The notes under the pieces are model-generated. The model searched no databases. It saw only the letters and a list, made by a program, of their open reading frames with translations, and was not told the DNA's origin. Below are positions 33,217-41,072 of a stretch of 64,000 bases of DNA, piece after piece. Source of the stretch: JBDIAG01 sp963835085 (GTDB taxonomy: Bacteria; Actinomycetota; Actinomycetes; Actinomycetales; CAWJMD01); the NCBI GenBank assembly GCA_963835085.1, contig CAWIED010000001.1, positions 186,001 to 250,000 on the forward strand, given 5' to 3'. Every line of letters starts with the position of its first letter. Position 1 is the stretch's first letter. The position numbers and the translations under genes are program-made.

Positions 33217-33554
33217 TCGCCCGCCCGAGGCTCACCGGGATGGACGATGACCCGGCCGTCCACCACCTCTACACGGTGGGTGCGAACGGGCCTGATCGCG
33301 GGCAGGGCAACGGCATCGCCCGTACTGAGGTCGAACGCCCCGGAATGCAGCGGGCACTCCACGCAGCCGTCCTCGACCCACCCGTCCGCCAGAGAGGCCA
33401 GGGAGTGGGTGCAGAGGTCGTCGATGGCGAACAGGGTGCCCTCGGTGTTGAAGACGGCGACGTCGTAGTCGACGCCCAGGCGAGAACCGTCGATGCGAAC
33501 GCCTTCGTCCTCGGGGAACTCGCTCACGGCTCCGACGTCGACTCCGGCGCTCAT
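33213..33554 (-). CDS. Rieske [2Fe-2S] ferredoxin
   Basis: 113 residues from the ATG at 33554 (GAGGAG eight bases ahead; a GTG at 33563 is less well placed). The cluster ligands are complete: CTHSLASL (C-x-H) and CPLHSGAF (C-x-x-H), the soluble Rieske pattern used by ferredoxins of ring-hydroxylating dioxygenases and by NirD. VGAVSEFPEDEGVRI at the N-terminus is typical of the first sheet. It is alone, with no oxygenase or reductase nearby, so the electron partner is unknown. Confidence 0.88.
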   Translation of the reverse strand: MSAGVDVGAVSEFPEDEGVRIDGSRLGVDYDVAVFNTEGTLFAIDDLCTHSLASLADGWVEDGCVECPLHSGAFDLSTGDAVALPAIRPVRTHRVEVVDGRVIVHPGEPRAGD

Positions 33555-33595
33555 CTCCTGCACTCCTCTGCTTCGACCGGTCGTAAGGTGGCGGC

Positions 33596-34489
33596 GTGCC
33601 TCAGCCCGCAGCCGCCCCAGACACTACGGATCGCCTGGCCGCCCTGCAGCAGCGGCTCACCGAACTGGGGTCCGTGCTGGTGGCCTTCTCGGGCGGAGCG
33701 GACTCGGCATTGCTGCTCGCCGTGGCCGCTCGCACCCTGGGCCCCCGGCAGGTGGGGGCAGCCACCGCCGTCTCCGACTCCCTAGCCACGGGCGAGCTCG
33801 ACCAAGCGAGGACGTTCGCCGCCAGTCTCGGCGTGCCGTTCTACGACGTGGCCACCCACGAGCTGGCCAGGGCGGGCTATCGGGCGAACGCCGGCGACCG
33901 ATGCTTCTTCTGCAAGGCCGAACTGCTCGACCGGCTCGCTCCGCTGGCCCGCGAGCACGGGTTGGCGCACGTTGCCACGGGTACGAACGCCGATGACGCC
34001 GCCGCCGGCTTTCGGCCGGGCATCCGGGCGGCGGCTGAGCGAGGTGCGGTCACTCCGTTGCTCGACGCCGGCTTCAGCAAGGCCCATGTCCGACAACTCT
34101 CGCGGGAGTGGTCACTGCCCACCTGGAACAAACCGGCGGCCGCTTGCTTGAGCAGTCGCATCGCGTACGGGGTGCAGATCACCCGCCGCGGCCTCAGCCG
34201 GGTAGATCAGGCCGAACGTGCTGCCCGCGCCGCGCTCGGGCGACTGGCCGCCGACGGCCAGCTCGCGCACGAGCCGGTCGATCTGCGGGTGCGTGACCTG
34301 GGGGATGACCGCGCCCGGCTGGAGGTGGACGCCGACCTGGCGGCCGTCCTGCTCGCCGAGCGCCTGCGCCGTCTGCCCGTCGAAGCCGCACTGTTCGAGG
34401 TGGGGTTCACCGCTGCGGAGATCGATCCGCGCGGGTTCAGGTCGGGCTCTATGAACGAGTTGTTGGCAGAACCCGAGCGTTATCGCTGA
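33596..34489 (+). CDS. larE: ATP-dependent sacrificial sulfur transferase LarE
   Basis: Sulfur donor for the nickel-pincer nucleotide cofactor of lactate racemase. 297 residues from a GTG at 33596 with AAGG upstream. PP-loop ATP pyrophosphatase site AFSGGADSALLL (residues 30-41), then NAGDRCFFCKAEL, HVATGTNADDAAAGFRPG and NKPAAACLSSRIAYG, containing the Cys in the position of the sacrificed cysteine of LarE. LarB, LarC and a lactate racemase are not in the window; LarE relatives also occur alone. Divergent from the Rieske gene. The leader of the cold-shock gene follows. Confidence 0.88.
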   Translation: MPQPAAAPDTTDRLAALQQRLTELGSVLVAFSGGADSALLLAVAARTLGPRQVGAATAVSDSLATGELDQARTFAASLGVPFYDVATHELARAGYRANAGDRCFFCKAELLDRLAPLAREHGLAHVATGTNADDAAAGFRPGIRAAAERGAVTPLLDAGFSKAHVRQLSREWSLPTWNKPAAACLSSRIAYGVQITRRGLSRVDQAERAARAALGRLAADGQLAHEPVDLRVRDLGDDRARLEVDADLAAVLLAERLRRLPVEAALFEVGFTAAEIDPRGFRSGSMNELLAEPERYR

Positions 34490-34644
34490 TGAGAACCCGG
34501 CCCGTCCCCGCTAACCTAGTGAGGTCACGCGTGGGGGGCACAGCTCGCACTCAGCAGTCACAACCCAGCACAATCACAACCAGCACAGTTCGACCCGGCA
34601 ACAGCCCCACACGGAACGCCCACATGGAACAGAAGGTCTCAGCG
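34490..34644 (+). promoter_or_regulatory. Leader of the cold-shock gene
   Basis: 155 bases with a TAACCTA -10-like hexamer at about 34512 and a C/A-rich, weakly structured stretch with repeated CACAA/CCAGCAC words up to the start. Long 5' leaders are common for cold-shock mRNAs. The frame is open but not coding-like. Confidence 0.45.
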
Positions 34645-35025
34645 GTGCCCACAGGCAAGGTCAAGTGGTTCGATGTCGATCGTGGATTCGGCTTTCTCGC
34701 GACCGATGAGGGCGAGGAAGTATTTCTGCACGCCTCGTCGTTGCCTGCCGGCGTCAACGTCAAGCAGGGCGCGCGGGTCGAGTTCGGGGTGGCAGACGGC
34801 AAGAAGGGCAAGCAGGCCCTGTCGGTGAGGGTGATCGATGCTCCGCCGTCGGTGGTGGTCAACACCCGCAAGAAGCCCGAAGATATGACCGTCATCGTCG
34901 AAGACGTCATCCGGCTGCTCGACGGGGTCTCGAACCAGTTGCGTCGCGGTCGCTATCCCGAGAAAGCCAGCGCCAAGAAGGTCGCCGTGGTGCTGCGCGC
35001 GGTGGCCGACGACCTGGACGCCTGA
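34645..35025 (+). CDS. Cold-shock protein (CspA family) with C-terminal extension
   Basis: 126 residues from the GTG at 34645, chosen because AGAAGG lies just upstream and CSD homology starts at once: VPTGKVKWFDVDRGFGFLAT (RNP1 text RGFGFL), EEVFLHASSL (RNP2 region), then strand ARVEFGVADGKKGKQALSV. Residues 75-126 extend past the ~67-residue domain with a helical basic tail (EDVIRLLDGVSNQLRRGRYP), as in the longer actinobacterial Csp proteins. Single-stranded nucleic-acid chaperone. One base separates it from DUF3027, so they are one operon. Confidence 0.92.
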   Translation: MPTGKVKWFDVDRGFGFLATDEGEEVFLHASSLPAGVNVKQGARVEFGVADGKKGKQALSVRVIDAPPSVVVNTRKKPEDMTVIVEDVIRLLDGVSNQLRRGRYPEKASAKKVAVVLRAVADDLDA

Positions 35026-35026
35026 C

Positions 35027-35875
35027 ATGGCCCGGGTGCGCCTCGACGCAGTGTCGGCCGCTGCCGTCGAGACGGCTCGCTCCGCAGCGCTCGAGGTCGC
35101 CGACGCGGGTGGCGTGGGCGAACACCTCCGGGTGCGTGCGGACGGTGAACGCCTCGTCACGCACCTCTTCGAATGCCAGGCAGCCGGCTATCGCGGTTGG
35201 CAATGGGAGGTCACGCTCGCTCGGGCGCCACGCGCCAAGGTGGCCACCGTGTGTGAGGTCGACCTCGTGGCAGGTTCCGGGGCGGTGGTCTCGCCCGAGT
35301 GGCTGCCGTGGTCGAACCGGCTGCAGCCCGGCGACCTCAACCCCGGCGATCAGCTGCCCCGGATCGAGGACGACGAGCGTCTCGAGCAGGGTTACGAGGC
35401 CACCGACGACCAGGAGGCCGATCAACTGGCCGAGTGGGAGCTCGGCCTCGGCCGTCCCCGGGTGCTCTCTCCGGAGGGGCGCCGCCAGGCCGGCAACCGA
35501 TGGGAGACAGGGGAGTTCGGCCCCCAGTCGGCGATGGCCAGGCAGGCCGGGCGCACGTGTCGGGTCTGCGGTTTCCTCGTGCCGTTGGCAGGGGTGCTCC
35601 GACAGGGGTTCGGCATCTGCGCCAACGAGTGGTCGCCCGGCGACGGGCATGTCGTGAGCCTCGACTACGGCTGTGGCGCCCATTCCGAGACCGACGAGGT
35701 GCGTTCCGTCGATCCGGTGCCCGATCCGGTCGTCGACGACCAGGTCGTCGACCTGGTGGCCAGGCCCACGCACCGGGAGCCGACCCTCGACCTCATCGAC
35801 ACTCCGGCAGTGGAGGCCGAGCCGGCGCCAACGCGGCAAGGATCGGAGTCAGACGTACCGGAGGCCTCGAGCTGA
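35027..35875 (+). CDS. DUF3027 domain-containing protein
   Basis: 282 residues, of the actinobacterial DUF3027 family. N-terminal ARSAALEVADAGGVGEHLRV, then a conserved aromatic region GYRGWQWEVTLARAPRAKVA and VVSPEWLPWSNRLQPGDLNP, and a treble-clef-like zinc site CRVCGFLVPLAGVLRQGFGI-C. The C-terminus from about 225 is acidic and variable. Function is unknown; linkage to a cold-shock protein and the downstream ATPase is conserved in actinobacteria. The stop overlaps the start of the ATPase gene (CTGA). Confidence 0.9.
   Translation: MARVRLDAVSAAAVETARSAALEVADAGGVGEHLRVRADGERLVTHLFECQAAGYRGWQWEVTLARAPRAKVATVCEVDLVAGSGAVVSPEWLPWSNRLQPGDLNPGDQLPRIEDDERLEQGYEATDDQEADQLAEWELGLGRPRVLSPEGRRQAGNRWETGEFGPQSAMARQAGRTCRVCGFLVPLAGVLRQGFGICANEWSPGDGHVVSLDYGCGAHSETDEVRSVDPVPDPVVDDQVVDLVARPTHREPTLDLIDTPAVEAEPAPTRQGSESDVPEASS
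35860..35875 (+). promoter_or_regulatory. Shine-Dalgarno and CTG start at the DUF3027 / ATPase junction
   Basis: GGAGG at about 35860-35865, seven bases ahead of CTG at 35872, whose last two bases begin the DUF3027 stop TGA. No ATG, GTG or TTG is suitably placed in that frame. A non-standard CTG initiator, coupled to upstream translation, is the best reading. Confidence 0.6.
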
Positions 35876-38800
35876 GTCGCCGCCGCCCTCCGCCGCCGTC
35901 GAGCGAGGCATCAGACCCGTTCGGCTGCGCGGAGATTCGCGAGCGTGTGCTCGGCACTTGGGCGGGCGAGCCCGCCCGGCTCCGAGAAGATGCCAATCAC
36001 GAGCACGATCTGGTGCTCGGCGGCTATCGCGATCGGGTGATCGTCGAGCTTGCCCAGAACGCGGCCGACGCCGCAGCCCGGGCTGGCGTCCCCGGACGAT
36101 TGCTGCTGCAACTCACCTCGGTTCCCACTGACGATGGGGCATTGCAGGAGGTGTTGGTGGCCGCCAATACCGGAGCTCCGCTCGATGCGGGCGGCGTGGC
36201 CGGCCTGTCCACCCTGCGCGCCTCAGCCAAGGTCCTGGCCCGACCAGTTGGCGACCCCGATCCTCACCTGAGTCCCGAAACTGACCCGGATTTCGAGCGT
36301 TTCGACCCCGGCTGGCAGACCGACTCGCCGACGGGGTTGCCACCTGGCCCTGTGGTCGGCCGATTCGGCGTGGGTTTCGCCGCGGTTCTCGCGGTGTGCG
36401 ACGAACCTGTGGTGGCTTCGCGCACAGGCTCGGTGCTCTTCTCGGCAGCCAGGTCTGCCGAGCTCCTGGGCGAGGTTGCCGGCGAGCATCCTGAGTTGAG
36501 CGACGAGCTGGCGAGGCTAGCGGGCGGCGTGCCGGCTCTGCGGTTGCCGTTCGAGACCGACGCAGAGCCACCGCTCGACTACGACACAGCGGTGATCCTG
36601 CGCCTGCGCGATGAGGTCTCGGCTGATCTGGTGCGCGACCAACTGGCCAAGGTGGGCGATCCGCTGCTGTTGGCGCTGCCGGCCTTGGCCGAGGTCGTGG
36701 TGATCGACGGCGCCGGACGGCGTCACCTCGGCGATGTGGCTAGTCGCTGGATCACCGCGTCGGCCAGTGGCGAGCACACGGCGCACGACGTGGCCGATCG
36801 TCCGCCCGAAGAGCGGGCCCGTCCCGGCTGGAGGCTCACCTGGGCGCTGCCCCGGCCCGGTACCAACCTGCCCGCCGAGGCGGTGGTGTGCGCGCCGACG
36901 CCGTCGCAGGAGCCGTTGGCCTGGCCGGCGATGCTGATCGCCGATCTACCGCTCGACCCCAGCCGCCGACACGTGGCGGCCGGGCCGGCCGCCGCCGCCG
37001 TGCTCGCCCAGGCCGCTCAGGTCTATGCCCGGCTGTTGGCCGGCTTGGCTGCGGATCCGGCGTGGGTGCGCGATCCGCTCGAGGTGATTCCGGACGGCAC
37101 TCCGGCCGGTTGGCTCGACGCCACCCTGCGCCAGCAGCTGTTTGACGCGTTGCCCGGCACCGCATGCCTGAGGCTCGCGGCTGTGCACCAGCCGGTGCGT
37201 CCGGACGAGGCCGTTCTGCTGCCTCCTCCGGTGGGAGATGACCCGCAGGTGCTGGCCGCTCTGAGCCCGGCACTGGCCGGCCTGGTGCGTGCCCCGGCAC
37301 GCAAAGTTCCTCTGCTGCAACGACTTGGCGTCACCCGCCTCGATCTGGCGGAGGTGGTGGATGCCTGGCCCATCCCGCTGCCGGGGCAGTGGGCCGATAG
37401 CTATGCGCGGTTGGCCACGCTGCTGGCCGACCCCGTGGGACGGGAGGCGCTGGCGGCGCTGCCGGTGCCCCTGGAGAGCGACGGCGAGCCGCGTCACGTG
37501 CGGGGCGTCGCCCGGGTGCTGCTGCCCGACGCCGACGTGCCGCCGACCGTCCGGGCGGTGCTGGCGCAGATCGGGGCAGGCCTGGTAGCCCAGGAGGTGA
37601 CAGCCGACCCGACGGCGCTCAACCTGTTGGTGCGGCTCGGAGCCAGGCCGCTCTCCGCGCGGGAGCTGCTCTGGGATCACGAGGTCGAGCGGACGGTGTC
37701 ACGGGCAGCCGACGACGACGACAGCACGGAGACCGAGCTCGAAGACCTGGCTGCGGCCGTGCTCGATCTGGTGGCGGCCGGCCTGGCCGATGATCCCTCT
37801 CACCCGAGTTCCGAGACCGCCGGCGGCCCGTCGTGGCTCACCGGGCTGCCGCTGCCCGATGCCGAGGGTGACTTGGTGGAGGCCTGCCTGCTCGTGCTGC
37901 CCGGCTCGGCGATGGACGCCGTGCTCGACCCTGACGAGCTCGGACGCGTCGACGAGCGCTGGGCAAGCCGATGGCCCGCCCAGGTGTGGCAGGCCTGCGG
38001 GGTCGCCGCCGTCGGGCCCGTGCTGGTGGCCGAGGACGAGGTCGACCTGGGCGATCCACCCGAACGGCTAGCCGAGCTGGACGGCTTCGACGATTGGCTC
38101 GACTCGCTCCTCGGCGAACGGGAAGTCGACCTGACGGCGCTGCGCGTGCCGGGCACGGTCTACGCCGTTCGCGATCTCGATCTGGTGCGCGATCCCAAGC
38201 CTGTGCGCAGTCTCGGGCCTGTGCGCGAACTGGAGCCGGACAGTGCGCCGGCTTGGCCGACCCTGTTCACCCTGTTGGAGCAACCGGAGTACTCACGGGT
38301 TTGGCAGCCAGTGCGGATCATGACTCCGGACGGGGTTGTCGAGCACGTGTCCTACACGGTCTGGTGGTTGCGAGATCGGTTGCGCCTGGCCGGAACTGGC
38401 GTACCCGGCCGGTCTCGGGACGTTCCCGCCTGGCTACCCCAGGCCCCGGAATGGACCGCCGGGTTGCGGCCGGGCACCCGCCGTGCGCTGGGCATCGTCG
38501 ACGACCTCGACGATCTCGACCCCGCCGGTTGGCGCGATCTGCTGCACCGGATGGGCGTGCTCGACGACGACGGTCTGGCGTTGCCCGACCTGCTCTCGCT
38601 CTGGCGCCATCTCGCGGCCGCCGACCTGCCGGCCGGAGTCGACCTACGGGTCGGTCGGCTCTGGGCCCTTGATGCCGATGACCGGCCCGTACTGGTGGCC
38701 ACGGGCGATTCCGGTGCGCCCGTCGTGACCGACGACCCCTGCTGGGCCCAACGAGCTGAGCTGGGGCCCCGCGTTCTGTTCCCGGCGGCTGCCGTGATGC

Positions 38801-39126
38801 GGCTGGCCGACGCTCTCGACCTCGACCTCGCCTCCGACCGCGCGCCAGGCCTCGTGAGCAGTACCGGCACGCCGACCCCCCTGCCGGCTGCGGTGCGAGA
38901 TCTCGCGCCAGATCTGCCCGAGGTCTGGTTCCGACACCAGCGGCTGCTGGTCGATGATCTACCCGTTGCTTCGTGGGTAAGCGAAAACGGTTGTCACGCA
39001 ACAGATCTCGATTCCCTAGCCCGGGCGCTCGCGGTCTGTTGCGGGCGCTGGGGTGCTCGGCAGGCGTTCCGCGCCCTGCTGGAGCGCCCCCGGCCGGATG
39101 TGCTGGTCGACGAAGCCTTCGGCTGA
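35872..39126 (+). CDS. Sacsin-type GHKL ATPase-like large protein
   Basis: 1084 residues from the CTG at 35872 (the frame is open further upstream but overlaps DUF3027). After a Pro-rich start, DPFGCAEIRERVLGTWAG and EPARLREDANHEHDL lead into a GHKL/Hsp90-like ATPase: N box VIVELAQNAADAAARAG, nucleotide-lid text VLVAANTGAPLDAGGVAGLS and GRFGVGFAAVLAV. This is the architecture of sacsin N-terminal repeat proteins in actinobacteria. The remaining 750 residues are rich in Leu, Ala, Asp and Val with no domain I recognise. Probably a chaperone-like or defence-related ATPase; function untested as far as I know. Confidence 0.85.
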   Translation: MSRRRPPPPSSEASDPFGCAEIRERVLGTWAGEPARLREDANHEHDLVLGGYRDRVIVELAQNAADAAARAGVPGRLLLQLTSVPTDDGALQEVLVAANTGAPLDAGGVAGLSTLRASAKVLARPVGDPDPHLSPETDPDFERFDPGWQTDSPTGLPPGPVVGRFGVGFAAVLAVCDEPVVASRTGSVLFSAARSAELLGEVAGEHPELSDELARLAGGVPALRLPFETDAEPPLDYDTAVILRLRDEVSADLVRDQLAKVGDPLLLALPALAEVVVIDGAGRRHLGDVASRWITASASGEHTAHDVADRPPEERARPGWRLTWALPRPGTNLPAEAVVCAPTPSQEPLAWPAMLIADLPLDPSRRHVAAGPAAAAVLAQAAQVYARLLAGLAADPAWVRDPLEVIPDGTPAGWLDATLRQQLFDALPGTACLRLAAVHQPVRPDEAVLLPPPVGDDPQVLAALSPALAGLVRAPARKVPLLQRLGVTRLDLAEVVDAWPIPLPGQWADSYARLATLLADPVGREALAALPVPLESDGEPRHVRGVARVLLPDADVPPTVRAVLAQIGAGLVAQEVTADPTALNLLVRLGARPLSARELLWDHEVERTVSRAADDDDSTETELEDLAAAVLDLVAAGLADDPSHPSSETAGGPSWLTGLPLPDAEGDLVEACLLVLPGSAMDAVLDPDELGRVDERWASRWPAQVWQACGVAAVGPVLVAEDEVDLGDPPERLAELDGFDDWLDSLLGEREVDLTALRVPGTVYAVRDLDLVRDPKPVRSLGPVRELEPDSAPAWPTLFTLLEQPEYSRVWQPVRIMTPDGVVEHVSYTVWWLRDRLRLAGTGVPGRSRDVPAWLPQAPEWTAGLRPGTRRALGIVDDLDDLDPAGWRDLLHRMGVLDDDGLALPDLLSLWRHLAAADLPAGVDLRVGRLWALDADDRPVLVATGDSGAPVVTDDPCWAQRAELGPRVLFPAAAVMRLADALDLDLASDRAPGLVSSTGTPTPLPAAVRDLAPDLPEVWFRHQRLLVDDLPVASWVSENGCHATDLDSLARALAVCCGRWGARQAFRALLERPRPDVLVDEAFG

Positions 39127-39218
39127 GGCTCGGCTACGGCGCTCGGCTGAAGCGGGTGGACGAGGCTTCGACGCCGAAGCCGTCGGGCCGAGACTTTCGG
39201 CGTCCAGCCTGGTCGGGC

Positions 39219-40799
39219 TCAGCTGACCCCGGTGGCGGCCTCTCGGCGGGGGTCGCCGGCCGCGTGCAGCTGGCCGTCGGCATCGCGCTGGGCGGCGCCG
39301 ACGCCACCGAAGAACATCGAGCTGGGCCCGTGGCTGTACGTCGGCAGCCCGCAGCGCTCGGCCGCGAGCACGATCTGCGCATCGGTCTCGTGGTCGACCC
39401 GCACGGCGCCGTCGTCGAGATGCCGCACGTGCAGTCGGGGGCCGTTGATCGCTGCGGCCAGGGTGTCGCCATTGAGGCAGTAGCGGCCGAGCACCTGCAT
39501 CAGCGCGGTCGTGATCCGGTCGGCCCCCGGGCTGCCGATGGCCAGCGCTCGTCCGTCGCGGGTGCGCGCGGTGGTAGGCGCCATGTTCGACGCGAGCCTG
39601 GTGCCCGGCGCCAGCGCATGCAGACCGAGCCGATTGAGCTCCGGCTCGCCGAGGGAGTTATTGAGCATCATCCCCGTGCCGGGCACCGTCACCCCGGAGC
39701 CGTAGCCGCTCGACGCCGTGATGGCACAGGCCATTCCGGCGCCGTCGACCACGGAGACGTGCGCGGTCGACGACGAGGTGGGCAGGCTGGCGAGTCCGTA
39801 CCGTTGCACCTGCTCGAGCAAGGCGTAGCCGTCGGCCTCCAGATCGCGGGAGTGATCGTGGACGGCGAACCGGTAGCCCAGCACCTGACGTTGAATCTCG
39901 ATGACGTCGACCCATGACGTGCCGCGGCGCACGAGCTCACCGAGCATGACGGCCAGCATCGGTCCACCCACGCTCGGGGGAGCGTTGAGGGCGACTGACC
40001 ATTCACCCACGTCGAGCAGAACCGGCTGGCGCACCACTGCGCGGTATTCGGCCAGGTCGGCTGCGGTCACCAGACCTCCTCGGGCGGCCTGGTCGGCAAC
40101 CAAGGCCCGGCCGAGCTCACCGGAGTAGCCGTCGCGCCAGCCGCGGCGGGCCAGACCCTCCAGCGTGACGGCGAGGTCGGGGTTGTCCTGCAGCTCTCCG
40201 GCCGCTGCGATCGAGCCGTCGGGGCGACTGATCTGCGCCCGGGTGCCCGGGTCCCAGCCGAACACCGATTCGCCGGTCAGCGCGAGATACGACGCGGTGG
40301 CGGCGCCCAGCGGGAAGCCGTCGCGGCAGGCGGCGATGGCGGGGGCCAGCACGTCGGCCCACGGGAGAACGCCGTGCCGATCGTGCCCGGTGCCAAGGGC
40401 CGCCAGCGCTCCGGGCGTCGCCACGGATCCGGGCCCGGCGAACATCGTCAATCCGCCGCCGTACGTGGTCTCGATCTGCATCAACCCGGTGCCGAACGCC
40501 TCGGCTGGCCGGCCGCGACCGGGCATCTCCACATTGCCGTCGATCACCTCGGCAGGCCCGTCCGGGGGCCAGACCGAGACGTAGCCACCGCTGGCCAGGC
40601 TCACCATGCCGGGTTCGGTACAGACGGTGACAGCCATGGCCGCGATCGCCGCGTCGACGGCGTTGCCCCCGGCCCGCCCGACGTCAAGGGCTGCCTCGGC
40701 CGCGAGCCGGTTGGGAGCCGCGACGGCGATCCGGCTCGCCTGATGAGGCGGGCCGGCAGGTTGCAGCGGGTTCGGGGAATCGGGTGGGGCACTGGTCAC
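39219..40799 (-). CDS. Gamma-glutamyltransferase family (Ntn hydrolase)
   Basis: 526 residues from a GTG at 40799. N-terminal text VAAPNRLAAEAALDVGRAGG, NAVDAAIAAMAVTVCTEPG, SLASGGYVSVW matches the GGT heavy chain. The autoprocessing site is in SSSTAHVSVVDGAGMACAIT, with the catalytic Thr of TAHVSVVD beginning the small chain; binding-loop text SGYGSGVTVPGTGMMLNNSLGE follows. No signal peptide is evident, so it may be cytosolic, as in some actinobacterial members acting on glutathione-like or acyl-glutamyl compounds. Convergent with the ATPase gene. Confidence 0.9.
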   Translation of the reverse strand: MTSAPPDSPNPLQPAGPPHQASRIAVAAPNRLAAEAALDVGRAGGNAVDAAIAAMAVTVCTEPGMVSLASGGYVSVWPPDGPAEVIDGNVEMPGRGRPAEAFGTGLMQIETTYGGGLTMFAGPGSVATPGALAALGTGHDRHGVLPWADVLAPAIAACRDGFPLGAATASYLALTGESVFGWDPGTRAQISRPDGSIAAAGELQDNPDLAVTLEGLARRGWRDGYSGELGRALVADQAARGGLVTAADLAEYRAVVRQPVLLDVGEWSVALNAPPSVGGPMLAVMLGELVRRGTSWVDVIEIQRQVLGYRFAVHDHSRDLEADGYALLEQVQRYGLASLPTSSSTAHVSVVDGAGMACAITASSGYGSGVTVPGTGMMLNNSLGEPELNRLGLHALAPGTRLASNMAPTTARTRDGRALAIGSPGADRITTALMQVLGRYCLNGDTLAAAINGPRLHVRHLDDGAVRVDHETDAQIVLAAERCGLPTYSHGPSSMFFGGVGAAQRDADGQLHAAGDPRREAATGVS

Positions 40800-41072
40800 A
40801 GGTGGTCATTGTGCCAACCTCGTGTGCATGTTCGGCGCCCCGATGACCGAGCAATACCTGATCGTGGCCCTCGGGTTTGGTAGTGGATGCCATGATGGTC
40901 GTCGTTCTGCTCTGCCGATGTGCGTTGTCGGTGGTCGAGGGCATGATTCAGGAGCGTGCCCTGGCAAGGGTTTCGACGACGCACCACGGCTGTGCCAGAG
41001 GTTGACCCGCATGTGGCGGGGTTGGCCCGCGGCGCACGTCGGGGTGTTCGACGGTGAGATGAGGTTAGCGAG
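40800..41072. other. Intergenic region ahead of the subtilase gene
   Basis: Contains the promoter of the secreted protease gene, including GAGG some nine bases ahead of its ATG. I see no convincing ORF or operator in it. Confidence 0.4.
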
